From contig NZ_CP080590.1 in assembly GCF_019504385.1 (NCBI RefSeq), positions 2,274,001 through 2,338,000 of the forward strand: a DNA stretch of 64,000 bases, given 5' to 3'. The translations under genes and the position numbers were made by a program. The notes beneath the pieces are model-generated. The model saw only the letters and a program-made list of their open reading frames with translations, ran no database searches and had not been told where the DNA came from. Shown in pieces: positions 26,336 through 35,032 of the stretch. Position 1 is the first letter of the stretch; the number at the start of each line of letters is the position of its first letter. Source of the stretch: Devosia salina (lineage in GTDB: Bacteria; Pseudomonadota; Alphaproteobacteria; Rhizobiales; Devosiaceae).

Positions 26336-26772
26336 CGGGCGAACTGTTCAACGGGCACATCACAGCGTCTTTCAAGCAGTGTGGCCAAAGCCGCTCGTGT
26401 AAAGGGTTTGGGCAAGGCCCCTGCCAGACTAAGTCCGTGTTGTTGCGCAGATCGCTGAGCCGCGTCCAGTACACGGCTGTCCACGCCGCTGGCGATGATC
26501 AGCTCCGCATCGCACTCTAATTCCCCCAGGCGCTGAATGATCCCAATGCCATCCACTCCCGGCATCACGAGGTCAAGAACAAGGTGAGTTGGATCAAAGG
26601 TGGCAATTTGTGCGAAAAAGTCCTGCGCGGCCCGGCAGTATATGCATGCGGCCCCGAGGGACTTAGCCATCTTGCCAACGGTATCGCCCACGAGTGGATC
26701 GTCGTCGAGGACCAACAGCCTGACTTCGGAAGCAACGCTTCGATCATTCATTTCTGGGCGCTGAATAGTCAT
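26275..26772 (-). CDS. Response regulator receiver domain, 3'-truncated
   Basis: Receiver domain at about residues 17-130 (VRLLVLDDDPLVGDT, phospho-acceptor Asp in LVLDLVMPGVDG, conserved Lys in ALPKPFTRA). The sequence looks most like the front part of receiver-EAL (RocR-like) regulators that hydrolyse c-di-GMP, but the EAL domain is gone. The last 20 or so residues (ARGARRKAAARATTAAPRSA) are just the antisense of the malate synthase remnant. It follows the degenerate GGDEF/EAL gene by 35 bases. A receiver-only protein may still fold and accept phosphate, but the original output is lost. Confidence 0.7.
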   Translation of the reverse strand: MTIQRPEMNDRSVASEVRLLVLDDDPLVGDTVGKMAKSLGAACIYCRAAQDFFAQIATFDPTHLVLDLVMPGVDGIGIIQRLGELECDAELIIASGVDSRVLDAAQRSAQQHGLSLAGALPKPFTRAALATLLERRCDVPVEQFARGARRKAAARATTAAPRSAL

Positions 26773-26807
26773 GGCCAGCTTGCCTCCACCTTGATCGACA
26801 TGGGGCC

Positions 26808-28169
26808 CTATTTCGAGGTGCGTTTGGGGAACGTCAAAGGCTGAAGCCGCGACGGCGCCCTAGGTGTGTCCTGAGACAGGTGAATTGCAGTACCGCTGAC
26901 ATAATCAAACCCGCTATCGACGGCAGCAAGCGCAAGTCCGATCGTGTTTGCGCTGTGGGCTAAGGTGCGAAGCCCGTTCGTTCTGGCAAAATCCCAGAAT
27001 GCGGGGTGCACGGACCTCAAGGAAGCGTCGCGCATCTGTCCCATCGACAGATTGCTGGACAACCCCCACAGCGGTGTAGGATCGAGCCCTGCCAGATAGT
27101 CCGCGCCGCCGCCGACCTGCAGGGTCAGCCCGGGACACTTTGCACTAACGGCGAACAGCAGATAGTTTAGCTGGTCAACGTTCAGACGCGAGGGAACGTT
27201 GGTCACTTCGAGTTTCACAAACGGCATATAGACTTCTGGCAAGCTCGTCAGCAGCTTGAGATATTCCCGTCGTGTGGCGCTTCTTGCGAGCGTTTGGTAG
27301 CCCACGGGAACGAGCAGACTGGCGACTTTGCTGGCACGCCCATATCGATGCAGCACTTCGAGCGCGCGAGTTAGTGCAAGACAGTCCATGTCTGCCAGGG
27401 TGTCGACCATCTGGTCCGGATCGGCAATCGCCTGGAATTGCGATAACGTCGTACATCCCAGAGAAAGGTCCAAAACGCACCGATTGAGGTCCACGACAGC
27501 TCTTTCAGGCTCCCAAACAGGAGCGAACAGAATCTGGAAGTCCTTAAGCAGCAAACGACGGTAGTTCAAAATTGCCCGGTCTGCCTCCAGACGCATGCGA
27601 CGAAGTGTAAGGACCAGCCGATCGGCAAGGCTGCCTGTGTCACCATCCAGGTTCTTTAGCTCGATCTCAGCGACATACTGTTTGACGGTCACGCTGGACG
27701 AAAATTCCGGCAGTTCCGCAAAAATCTCCTGTTTGATCTCGCGCGAAATCTGCCTGGCGCGCTCGACCGCAGCATCCCGACCAAGCTTGGCGAAGCAAAT
27801 CGAGAACTCGGTGTCGCTCAGGACCTGCAAGACGTCGGCGTCCCCCAGGCGCCTCCTTATCCCTTGCTCCGCAAGTTGTGCCGCTCTGGCCGCCAACCCC
27901 TCCCAGCGATTGCCAAGTGCCTCCTTGATCTCGTCTAGGCCGACGAGCTCCAAGCTGCCGGCCATCACTGACGACGCATCGTTCCTTTGCCTGATCAGTT
28001 GCGATAGCGCGTCATTTGCTGGAGGTTTCGGGGCCAGTCCGTCATTGGGCGCTGCGGCGCCCAGAGCATATGACTTGGCTGGGCGCCGAACCAATATTGC
28101 ATCGCCCGAAAGAAGATGGGCCGTATCCTCCTTTTGGAACAGATTCTTGATCAGGCCAAAAACTGTCAT
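26808..28169 (-). CDS. Unusual protein with degenerate GGDEF- and EAL-like halves
   Basis: 453 residues, no signal or membrane segment. The N-terminal half resembles a decayed GGDEF fold (RRLGDADVLQVLSDTEFSICF in the place of the active-site loop). The C-terminal half resembles a decayed EAL barrel (GFDYVSGTAIHLSQDTPRA where EAL domains end in a GxxxxG-like loop). The catalytic signatures of both are absent, so it should not make or break c-di-GMP but might bind it or act as a scaffold. It lies between the hybrid kinase and the truncated response regulator, all minus strand, suggesting one signalling group. Family call is tentative. Confidence 0.6.
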   Translation of the reverse strand: MTVFGLIKNLFQKEDTAHLLSGDAILVRRPAKSYALGAAAPNDGLAPKPPANDALSQLIRQRNDASSVMAGSLELVGLDEIKEALGNRWEGLAARAAQLAEQGIRRRLGDADVLQVLSDTEFSICFAKLGRDAAVERARQISREIKQEIFAELPEFSSSVTVKQYVAEIELKNLDGDTGSLADRLVLTLRRMRLEADRAILNYRRLLLKDFQILFAPVWEPERAVVDLNRCVLDLSLGCTTLSQFQAIADPDQMVDTLADMDCLALTRALEVLHRYGRASKVASLLVPVGYQTLARSATRREYLKLLTSLPEVYMPFVKLEVTNVPSRLNVDQLNYLLFAVSAKCPGLTLQVGGGADYLAGLDPTPLWGLSSNLSMGQMRDASLRSVHPAFWDFARTNGLRTLAHSANTIGLALAAVDSGFDYVSGTAIHLSQDTPRAPSRLQPLTFPKRTSK

Positions 28170-28616
28170 GCCAGCAAAACACTAGATCGTTAAAGCCTTT
28201 AGTCTGCAGTGACATTGATTAACAAAACAGAACGTGGCCCGATCACATCTTACCGATCCAAAAGGGAAAGCGGCGCAGGTGTGGAGCTTGCAGTGTCCGC
28301 AATCAGCCAATGGTCGGCAGTAATTAGAGAGGCACCTCGCGATGTCTGTCTGACTGCTTCAACGGGACCATGGGCTGGACTTGGTGAAGGTCCTGCTATG
28401 GTCCCGGTTGTAGAGAACAACGAAGCGCTTGGAAATCTGTGGAATGCCAAGCATTGAACATCTTCGGAGCCAACTCGCTGATCGGCCTGCAAGTCCTATG
28501 TCAGCCACATCCAGCTATCACAAAGGCGAGCGCGGCCAGGTGCAGGCGTGGATGGTCCAACTTGGACAAGGACCGCGGCGCGCTCAAATCTGAAGAAGCC
28601 TGCCCAACAATCAACA
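28170..28616. other. Gap between signalling genes
   Basis: About 450 bases between the hybrid kinase stop and the start of the degenerate GGDEF/EAL gene. No recognisable gene and no obvious repeat. It must hold the promoter of the downstream genes if they are not co-transcribed with the kinase. Confidence 0.5.
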
Positions 28617-31600
28617 CTAGCTGCCAAGCATCTTCCGAAGCTTCGCAGCCAGCTGATCGCGCCTATATGGCTTGCTGAGCAAGTCGACGCCCCGGTCGAG
28701 GCGCCCGTGATGCACAATGGCGTTCTCTGTGTACCCGGACGTGAAGAGAATTTTCAGCCCCGGTCGCAACGCCAGCGCACGGTCAGCAAGCTGCCTGCCA
28801 TTCATACCCGGCATGACCACGTCGGTGAACAGCAGGTCTATGTCGGGCGTTTCTTCGAGAACTTGTAGCGCCTGGTCTCCGGAGCCAGCGGTATGGACAC
28901 GGTAGCCAAGACGCTCCAGCTGGTTGGCGAGGTTCTCCCGGACCAGGCGGTCATCCTCGACGATCAGGATCAATTCGCGTCCGCCAAGGTTTGGGGCCCT
29001 GGCCCTGATTTCCGGCTGCTTCTCGCTGCTCCCGAACGAACGCGGGAAATAGAGCTTAAAGCAAGTTCCCTCTCCTGGCTCGGAATAGACCCGTATGTGT
29101 CCTCCTGATTGCCGGACGAACCCGTACACCATGCTGAGGCCCAGTCCCGATCCCTTGCCAGCATCCTTGGTGGTGAAAAACGGCTCAAACAGCTGGTCAA
29201 TGAGTTCGCGCGGGATGCCATGACCAGTATCGGTCACCGCAAGCAGCACGTACTGACCCGGCGCGCTATCCAGCGTCGAAGCCACATCGTCATCATCGAG
29301 CGATACATTGGCCGTCTCGATCGTGAGGTGTCCCCCTCCAGGCATGGCATCCCGGGCATTGATCGCCAGATTGAGAAGCGCTGATTCAAGCTGACCCGGA
29401 TCGGCCTCGATGGTCCACAGCCGGTCTGCTCTCACCCATTCGATGTCCACCTGCTCTCCCAGTGTTCGCCGTAAAAGTTCCTCCATTCCTGCGACCAGTT
29501 CATTGAGATCGATCAGAACGGGCTCAAGCGGCTGCTTTCTGGCAAATGCCAGCAGCCTTGTGGTCATCTCGGCCCCGCGTTGTGCGGCCGACATGCTCAT
29601 GCTCGCCAGCACCCGCAGCTCGGGCCGGTCCTCGAGTTCTTCAATTAGCAGCTCGGAGTTGCCAAGAATGACCGTTAGAAGGTTGTTGAAATCGTGCGCG
29701 ACACCACCGGTCAACTGCCCCACCGCTTCCAGTTTCTGGGCCTGTCGGAGGCGGGCCTCCAGATCGCGGCGGTGCGTGACGTCCAGCATGCTTCCCAGCA
29801 TGCGAGTAGCTTTTCCGTCTTCATTGCGAATGACGAAACCCCGATCGATCACGTCCAGATAGCGACCTGCGAAGTGCTGGAAGCGGTATTCACTCGACCA
29901 GTGAGAAGCCGAACCGTCGATTACGGCATGGATACTATCAAGCACACGCTGGCGATCTTCGGGGTGGATGCGGTTTGTCCATGAACGCGCGTCTGGCTCG
30001 ACCTCGGCCGGGTCGAGGCCGTAGACATCCTTGAGGTTCTTGTTCCACCAGACTGTATTGTTGACTAGGTCCCAATCCCAGATCACGTCATTGGTTGCTC
30101 TCGCTACCAGCTGGAAGCGTTCGTCCCCGATCCGCAGATTCTCTTCGGCGTACTTTCTCTCGGATATGTCGCGCTCGACTGCCACCCAATGGGTGAACCA
30201 GCCGTCATCATTGGCAATGGGGACAATATCGAGCTCGAGCCAGAACTCGTCGCCGGTCCTGGTATAATTGATGAGCTCGGCGCGGACCGGTTGCCAGGTT
30301 TCGAGTGCTTTGCGAATGCGGGACAGCTCATGCCGCTGCGTTTTGGGACCCTGCAGAATACGCGGGCTTCGCCCAATAACCTCTTCAGGCCGATATCCGG
30401 TCCGTCTGACAAAGGCATCATTAACATAAACAATTCTGGGGCCATCAGGTCCCTCAATTGGCTCGGCCTCCGTGATGAGCAATATATCGTTCTGCCTGGA
30501 GACCGCCGATTCGAGCAGACGGAGCTGCTCCTCCCGGGCACGCGATGTTGTGATGTCACGAAAGTAGACCGCCAGCCCTTCAGGCGTTGGATAGGCGCTC
30601 ACTGCAAACCAACTCTCGAGCGGCGCAAAGTATTCATCAAAGTTTGTCGGTCTGCCGGTCCGCACCGACTTTTCATATTCGCGCTGAAACCTGCTGTTTG
30701 CTGCGTCAGAAAATTCGTCCCAGATTACCTTTCCCAGCAGATCCCCGCGCTGGCGTTGTAGCAAAGCTTCCGCCTGGCTATTCAGGTAGGCAAAGCGCCA
30801 TCCTTCATCGACAAGAAAGAAGGCATCGCTGATGCTATCCAGTGTTTGGTGCAGCCGGCGAGCCAGAGCGTCGGCATCGTCCCGTGCTGCAACCAGTTCC
30901 GATATATCCTGAAACGCGCCCTCGACCGCGATGATCTTGCCCTGATCATCCTTCACTGCCTCTCCGATGGTGCGCACCCAGATCCGATTGCCATTGGCGG
31001 GATCCAATTGGAGGATTTCATCGAAAGGGGCTCCAGTCTCCAAACAGATGGAGAACGCCACGCGAATTGTTTCGCGATGCTCGGGGGCGTAGTACTTGAT
31101 GCCGCCCTCGACAGTGGGTGAGAAACCCGCAGCTTCCCCATGGATCGCCGCCGTCTCCGGGCTCCAGCTCAGCTTGGGCGGATCGACGTCGAAGCGCCAG
31201 CTGCCGAGCTTGGCCAATCGTCCGGCAAAGCGCTGCTGCCGAACAAGATCCGCAAGTTTCTCCTGCGATGCAACGACATCGCTGATGTCCTGTACGGAAC
31301 CGACAATGATCTGCTTGCCGTCGAGATCATGGCGTTCGCCAACGCCCCTGATGTGGCAGACCGTGCCGTCTGACCGAATGATCCGATGCTGGAAAACAAT
31401 GTGAGGCTCTCCCGATCGCTCGAACAATGAGCAGGCATCGATCATTTGCTGGCGGTCCTCGGGATGGACCAATGCGACATAGCCCTCGAAGTCTGGCGTC
31501 ACGTTTTCCTTGGGTAGTCCAAAGATGTCGAAAACGCGTGGCGACCAATTCATAGCCCCGCTCGCAATATCGTATTCCCAGGAGCCCAGTTCGAGCAGCC

Positions 31601-32657
31601 GCTCAGCGGTCCGAAGACGCGCTTCTCTTTCCTGCAGTGCCGTGAGAGACGTTCTCAGTTCTGTCAGTTCCAGCAGGATGCTGAGAAGGGCGCCTTTTGC
31701 CGCTTCAGCATCAACTTGTTCGGCGCCAAATTCTTTTACAAGATTGGTAACGTCCTCAACTCGGTGGATAATGAAAGCAAGCTGACCGGCCTCATCATAG
31801 ACGGGCTTGTTGGTCGGCAGCCAATGTCGCTCTTCAAAATGGCCATCCTGCCGCCGTACCGGGTACTTTTGCACATGCATGACGTCAGGCGCGCCGAACT
31901 TTTCAACACGTGCCAAAGAGGTAGAGAGGTTGCGAACGCCATCAGATGCGGGGTCTTCAGAGTCATCAGGAAACACCTCGAAGAGCGATCGGCCATAAAT
32001 ACCCGACGGATCTATCATGGTCGCCTGGGCGTATTCTTGTGTGACGGCAACAATCTCATAGGTCTGAGGGCGCACCACGAGCATTTTCCCAGGCGCGGCC
32101 TCAAAGATCTGTCTATATCGCAGTTCAGACTGCGCAGACCTGTCGCGCAGATCTTCAACCTTGGCCATAAGATCAGCTGCGGCGCTGCGGGTATCCACGG
32201 CCTCGGTCTTGTCCTGGATGGTGGCCACGACCGCAGTCGCTCCGTCAAAGATCACTCTTCGCCAATGAAACGATACCCTGAACAACCGGCCATCCTTGGC
32301 GGCAATCGTCCACATGCCGCCGTCGCAGGCCTCCCCCTCGAAAGTCTTGACCTGTTCCACTAGTGCTTCTCGCGCCCGCTCTGGTCTTAGATCAGCGATT
32401 GTCAGGGCCTCAAGTTCGGCCGCGCTGAAGCCCAGCCAGTCCTGAGCCGCGCGGTTCGATGCGAGGATTGCAAGCGTATCGGTGGAAAATACCCAGACAG
32501 GGTGCATCAGAAGGTCAAAGGCACGCGCTGCAGGGCGGGACAGTTCCGCAAAGGTGCTCAAAACGATCTCTCTGTTTGTTGCGGTCGCGACCGTCAGGAT
32601 GAGCCCGAGGATAGAACGCCTATCTGATCTCCCTCGTTCCGCACTGCCTTCAGACAC
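28617..32657 (-). CDS. Hybrid sensor histidine kinase with seven PAS domains and a receiver
   Basis: 1346-residue cytoplasmic signalling protein. Seven PAS-like units start near residues 45, 185, 350, 475, 600, 720 and 850. The sixth looks like a LOV domain (GRSPRILQGPKTQ), but the photoactive cysteine of the LOV motif is replaced, so it should not be a blue-light sensor. Then comes HisKA with H988 (GGVAHDFNNLL) and a HATPase with intact N (LALLNLAINARDAMPGGG-type) and G boxes (DTGHGIPRE, GKGSGLGLSMVYG). A C-terminal receiver carries D1279 (LLFTDVVMPGMNG). The longest frame is used; the exact start is uncertain. Likely partner of the downstream truncated response regulator. Confidence 0.9.
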   Translation of the reverse strand: MSEGSAERGRSDRRSILGLILTVATATNREIVLSTFAELSRPAARAFDLLMHPVWVFSTDTLAILASNRAAQDWLGFSAAELEALTIADLRPERAREALVEQVKTFEGEACDGGMWTIAAKDGRLFRVSFHWRRVIFDGATAVVATIQDKTEAVDTRSAAADLMAKVEDLRDRSAQSELRYRQIFEAAPGKMLVVRPQTYEIVAVTQEYAQATMIDPSGIYGRSLFEVFPDDSEDPASDGVRNLSTSLARVEKFGAPDVMHVQKYPVRRQDGHFEERHWLPTNKPVYDEAGQLAFIIHRVEDVTNLVKEFGAEQVDAEAAKGALLSILLELTELRTSLTALQEREARLRTAERLLELGSWEYDIASGAMNWSPRVFDIFGLPKENVTPDFEGYVALVHPEDRQQMIDACSLFERSGEPHIVFQHRIIRSDGTVCHIRGVGERHDLDGKQIIVGSVQDISDVVASQEKLADLVRQQRFAGRLAKLGSWRFDVDPPKLSWSPETAAIHGEAAGFSPTVEGGIKYYAPEHRETIRVAFSICLETGAPFDEILQLDPANGNRIWVRTIGEAVKDDQGKIIAVEGAFQDISELVAARDDADALARRLHQTLDSISDAFFLVDEGWRFAYLNSQAEALLQRQRGDLLGKVIWDEFSDAANSRFQREYEKSVRTGRPTNFDEYFAPLESWFAVSAYPTPEGLAVYFRDITTSRAREEQLRLLESAVSRQNDILLITEAEPIEGPDGPRIVYVNDAFVRRTGYRPEEVIGRSPRILQGPKTQRHELSRIRKALETWQPVRAELINYTRTGDEFWLELDIVPIANDDGWFTHWVAVERDISERKYAEENLRIGDERFQLVARATNDVIWDWDLVNNTVWWNKNLKDVYGLDPAEVEPDARSWTNRIHPEDRQRVLDSIHAVIDGSASHWSSEYRFQHFAGRYLDVIDRGFVIRNEDGKATRMLGSMLDVTHRRDLEARLRQAQKLEAVGQLTGGVAHDFNNLLTVILGNSELLIEELEDRPELRVLASMSMSAAQRGAEMTTRLLAFARKQPLEPVLIDLNELVAGMEELLRRTLGEQVDIEWVRADRLWTIEADPGQLESALLNLAINARDAMPGGGHLTIETANVSLDDDDVASTLDSAPGQYVLLAVTDTGHGIPRELIDQLFEPFFTTKDAGKGSGLGLSMVYGFVRQSGGHIRVYSEPGEGTCFKLYFPRSFGSSEKQPEIRARAPNLGGRELILIVEDDRLVRENLANQLERLGYRVHTAGSGDQALQVLEETPDIDLLFTDVVMPGMNGRQLADRALALRPGLKILFTSGYTENAIVHHGRLDRGVDLLSKPYRRDQLAAKLRKMLGS

Positions 32658-33425
32658 TTATCTTGAAGCCGCGTATGCTTCAGAAATGACCATGGACGGA
32701 TGGGCTCAGCATCGACGCGGCAGCTATGCCGGCCGACTGTGGATAAACCGAGTGATGGAATTAGTTGGCCGGCACCGAAGAAACAGATGAGCCCACGGGA
32801 TCGACTTTGCGGACGGGTACAGCGATGGGCTTCGGAAACGGCAATGCTCGGATGGATGCGAGATTATATTCCTACACTATGCCTCAGAGCCGGGCTTTGG
32901 CGATCAGTTGGCGTAGCTGCTACCGATAGACGCCGGAACGTCCGACCGTCCCAAGCGGGACTCTGCCGCCCGCCATTTGCCGCCGACCAGCAGACCTGAC
33001 TTGGCTCTTGGCGCGGTTCGTTTTCTGACAGCGACGATGCATGCGCGCTGGTGGGAGCCTGCGGCCAATACATGCCTTACCGACAAATGCCTCTCCAGCC
33101 ATTCTTGACGAAAGCCTTCGAAGGGCACTTCTTCAGCTGCAAAGAGACTTGCCGCTCCGCTGCCGGGCATTTTCGGAAAGCGTGGCACGAAGACCGGGTG
33201 ACGCCCTTTGGCTAACTCCCCAAATCAGGCACCGCCTTGACTTCACCGCAATTGCAGTAGATGGTGCAGGCATACGTTTCTGCCCCTTTGGCAAACTCAG
33301 CCTGCCGGCTAGCCGGACGCTTGGCTTTCCTTCTGATCTGCAAACGTTGATAGGCCCCTGCTGCGCAGTGCGCGGGGGAAACCTGCTCGTTTGCAATGCT
33401 TCGAGCCAAATTGAAAGGCGCCAAA
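32658..33425. other. Long gap upstream of the cold-shock gene
   Basis: About 770 bases with only short, overlapping, family-less open frames; composition suggests decayed DNA in the left part. The last 150 bases before the cold-shock ATG probably hold its promoter and a long untranslated leader, as is common for csp genes, but no specific cold-box was identified. Confidence 0.45.
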
Positions 33426-33632
33426 ATGATCAACGGCACCGTTAAATTCTACAACGCCACCAAGGGCTTCGGCTTCATCACGCCCGACACCGGCGGCAAG
33501 GACGCCTTCGTCCATGTCTCCGCGCTCGAGCGCGCCGGCATCAACAGCCTGCCCGACGGCCAGAAGGTCTCCTACGACCTTGAAAAGGGTCGCGATGGTC
33601 GCGAGTCCGCGATCAACATTTCGCTGGCCTAA
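33426..33632 (+). CDS. Cold-shock protein (CspA family)
   Basis: 68-residue single-stranded nucleic-acid binding protein. RNP1 (KGFGFITPD) and RNP2 (DAFVHVSAL) are intact, and the length is standard. The frame is open ten codons upstream, but ATG 33426 gives the canonical MINGTVKFYN start after a GAAAGG site. It probably acts as an RNA chaperone. Three small unknown genes follow on the same strand. Confidence 0.95.
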   Translation: MINGTVKFYNATKGFGFITPDTGGKDAFVHVSALERAGINSLPDGQKVSYDLEKGRDGRESAINISLA

Positions 33633-33644
33633 GGCCTGCCCGCC

Positions 33645-33665
33645 GGGGGCGTCGCTGACGCCCCC
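33645..33665 (+). terminator. Strong GC hairpin after the cold-shock gene
   Basis: Perfect 9-bp stem GGGGGCGTC / GACGCCCCC with a 3-base loop, 13 bases after the csp stop. There is no T-run, so it may attenuate or stabilise the transcript rather than terminate fully before the next small gene. Confidence 0.55.
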
Positions 33666-33690
33666 GTGCCCGAAAGAGTAGGAGCACTCA

Positions 33691-33945
33691 GTGCCGCACC
33701 TCTATAAAGTCGGCCAGATGCTGGAACTGCGTTCGGCCCCACGCCACAGCAACCGGCCCGCCGGGCCATGCGAAGTCATCTCCTGCCTGCCCCACGACAA
33801 GGGCCCGGTGCTCTACCGGGTGAAATCCTGGGGTGAAAGCAATGAGCGGGTGGTGGAGGAAGTGGACCTCAGCCCCAGTGCGGCGATGAAAACGGTCTTC
33901 TCCGAGGGCGACAGCCCGTTCTCCATCGCCATCAACAAGCGGTGA
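33691..33945 (+). CDS. Small protein of unknown function (84 aa)
   Basis: GTG start at 33691 after AGGAGCACTCA. It has a compact mixed-charge sequence with a repeated beta-like pattern (KVGQMLELRSAPRHS, GPCEVISCLPHDKGPVLYRVKS), reminiscent of a small SH3-like or barrel fold, and no signal or membrane segment. Its stop overlaps the next start by four bases, so the two are coupled. No family was recognised. It sits 58 bases after the cold-shock gene, behind a hairpin. Confidence 0.7.
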   Translation: MPHLYKVGQMLELRSAPRHSNRPAGPCEVISCLPHDKGPVLYRVKSWGESNERVVEEVDLSPSAAMKTVFSEGDSPFSIAINKR

Positions 33946-34190
33946 ACTCGGACCTCGACTGGTCCGCGCCCGCTGAACTCTATTCCAGCGTTTCCACCTT
34001 CAGGACGCGAAACGCCCGCTATTTCAGATTTGCGACGGCCGCAGAGGCCGTACGCTTCGCAATCGAGGAAATGCCCGGCGCAGCCCTGCGCGGCATCGCC
34101 ATCGAATGCGGCGACACCAGATTAGAGGGTGATCATATCCGCGCGCAGTATGACGCGCAGGATTATCCCCTCCAGCGCCCCAAGCGCTGA
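33942..34190 (+). CDS. Small protein of unknown function (82 aa), paralogue of the next gene
   Basis: GTG start at 33942 inside the stop of the previous gene. The core FRFATAAEAVRFAIEEMPGAAL is related to the core of the protein encoded at 34225 (RRFGSAAKAIRFAMEQAAPVSL): same spacing of R-F, A-A and R-F-A-x-E, followed in both by a Leu-Gly/Arg-Gly strand. No family recognised; probably a small alpha/beta protein. Located in the cold-shock neighbourhood. Confidence 0.65.
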   Translation: MNSDLDWSAPAELYSSVSTFRTRNARYFRFATAAEAVRFAIEEMPGAALRGIAIECGDTRLEGDHIRAQYDAQDYPLQRPKR

Positions 34191-34224
34191 CACACCGGCC
34201 AAAAGGCCGGAAGAAAGACAAACC

Positions 34225-34476
34225 ATGAATATCGATATCCTGAGCGCGCCGGGGGATCTGTTCCTCGGCAGCGACACTGCAACTGCCATTGCCCAGGGGG
34301 CGCGCCGCTTCGGCTCCGCCGCCAAGGCCATTCGCTTCGCCATGGAACAGGCCGCCCCGGTCAGCCTGCATGGGGCCACGCTGCGCGTGGGCAATCACAC
34401 ACTCGGCGCCCGACAGATCCGGCGCCTGCATCGGCAGATGGCCGATCTCGGCCAAGCCAGACAGCCCGGCCGCTAG
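34225..34476 (+). CDS. Small protein of unknown function (83 aa), tandem paralogue
   Basis: ATG 34225 follows a GGAAGAAAGA purine stretch. It shares the R-F-x-x-A-A-x-A-I/V-R-F-A-x-E core with the preceding 82-residue protein, and its C-terminus is basic (RQIRRLHRQMADLGQARQ). The longer frame to 34129 overlaps the previous gene and is not needed. The two genes look like an ancient tandem duplication; function unknown. Confidence 0.65.
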   Translation: MNIDILSAPGDLFLGSDTATAIAQGARRFGSAAKAIRFAMEQAAPVSLHGATLRVGNHTLGARQIRRLHRQMADLGQARQPGR

Positions 34477-34558
34477 AACGCCGCACCTTGAGCGCTTTCA
34501 GCAAGAGTGGGCACCACTCTTGCTATTCGAAAGCACAATGAAAACAAAGAGATAAAGC

Positions 34559-34585
34559 TCCCGTTCTGATTCAAGCAGAACGGGA
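34559..34585 (-). terminator. Hairpin terminator downstream of rpsU
   Basis: Perfect 10-bp stem TCCCGTTCTG / CAGAACGGGA with a 7-base loop, immediately after the rpsU stop on the minus strand. It is followed on that strand by a T-rich stretch (GCTTTATCTCTTTG). It may also serve the convergent small-gene operon. Confidence 0.75.
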
Positions 34586-34590
34586 ATGCT

Positions 34591-34842
34591 CTAGCCGCGC
34601 GGCGCCATGCCCGGACGCGCCGGGCGCTTGGGGGCGGCGATCAGACCTTCGCGGATGGCCTGCTTGCGGGCCGCCTTGCGATTGCGGCGCACGGCCTCGG
34701 CCTTCTTGCGCACGCGCGCCTCGGACGGCTTTTCGAAATATTTCCGGAGCCGCATTTCCCGGAACACACCTTCGCGCTGAAGGCGCTTCTTCAAGACGCG
34801 GAGCGCCTGGTCGATATTGTTGTCGCGAACCTGAACCTGCAA
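34591..34842 (-). CDS. rpsU: 30S ribosomal protein S21
   Basis: 83-residue basic ribosomal protein of the small subunit with the S21 hallmark QVRDNNIDQALRVLKKRLQREG and FREMRLRKYFEKPSE. The alphaproteobacterial basic C-terminal extension is present. The start is TTG at 34842 with AGGA a few bases upstream; family members begin MQVxVRDNN, which fits. It stands alone with its own terminator. Confidence 0.95.
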   Translation of the reverse strand: MQVQVRDNNIDQALRVLKKRLQREGVFREMRLRKYFEKPSEARVRKKAEAVRRNRKAARKQAIREGLIAAPKRPARPGMAPRG

Positions 34843-35032
34843 AAACTATCCTAACCTTGTTTCGTCGCCTCACCTGAAATCGGGCAGACGGAAGCAGCCG
34901 GATGACTGCCCGGGCGTGGGGTATCATCATTTGCCCCAATGACCAAATCGGCCTGTGAACAGCGCCCACGCCCTTGCCCGCTGCCGCGCCGCGCGCTAGA
35001 GCACGCGCATATCCCCATCGGCTGAGGTGCCT

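Noticed and set aside
26336..26458. C-terminal extension of the malate synthase frame
   Set aside because: These codons are the antisense of the response regulator and carry no malate synthase homology, so the pseudogene was ended at the junction.
32904..33188. Minus-strand 94-codon frame upstream of the cold-shock gene
   Set aside because: No motif and overlapped by other frames; more likely decayed sequence.
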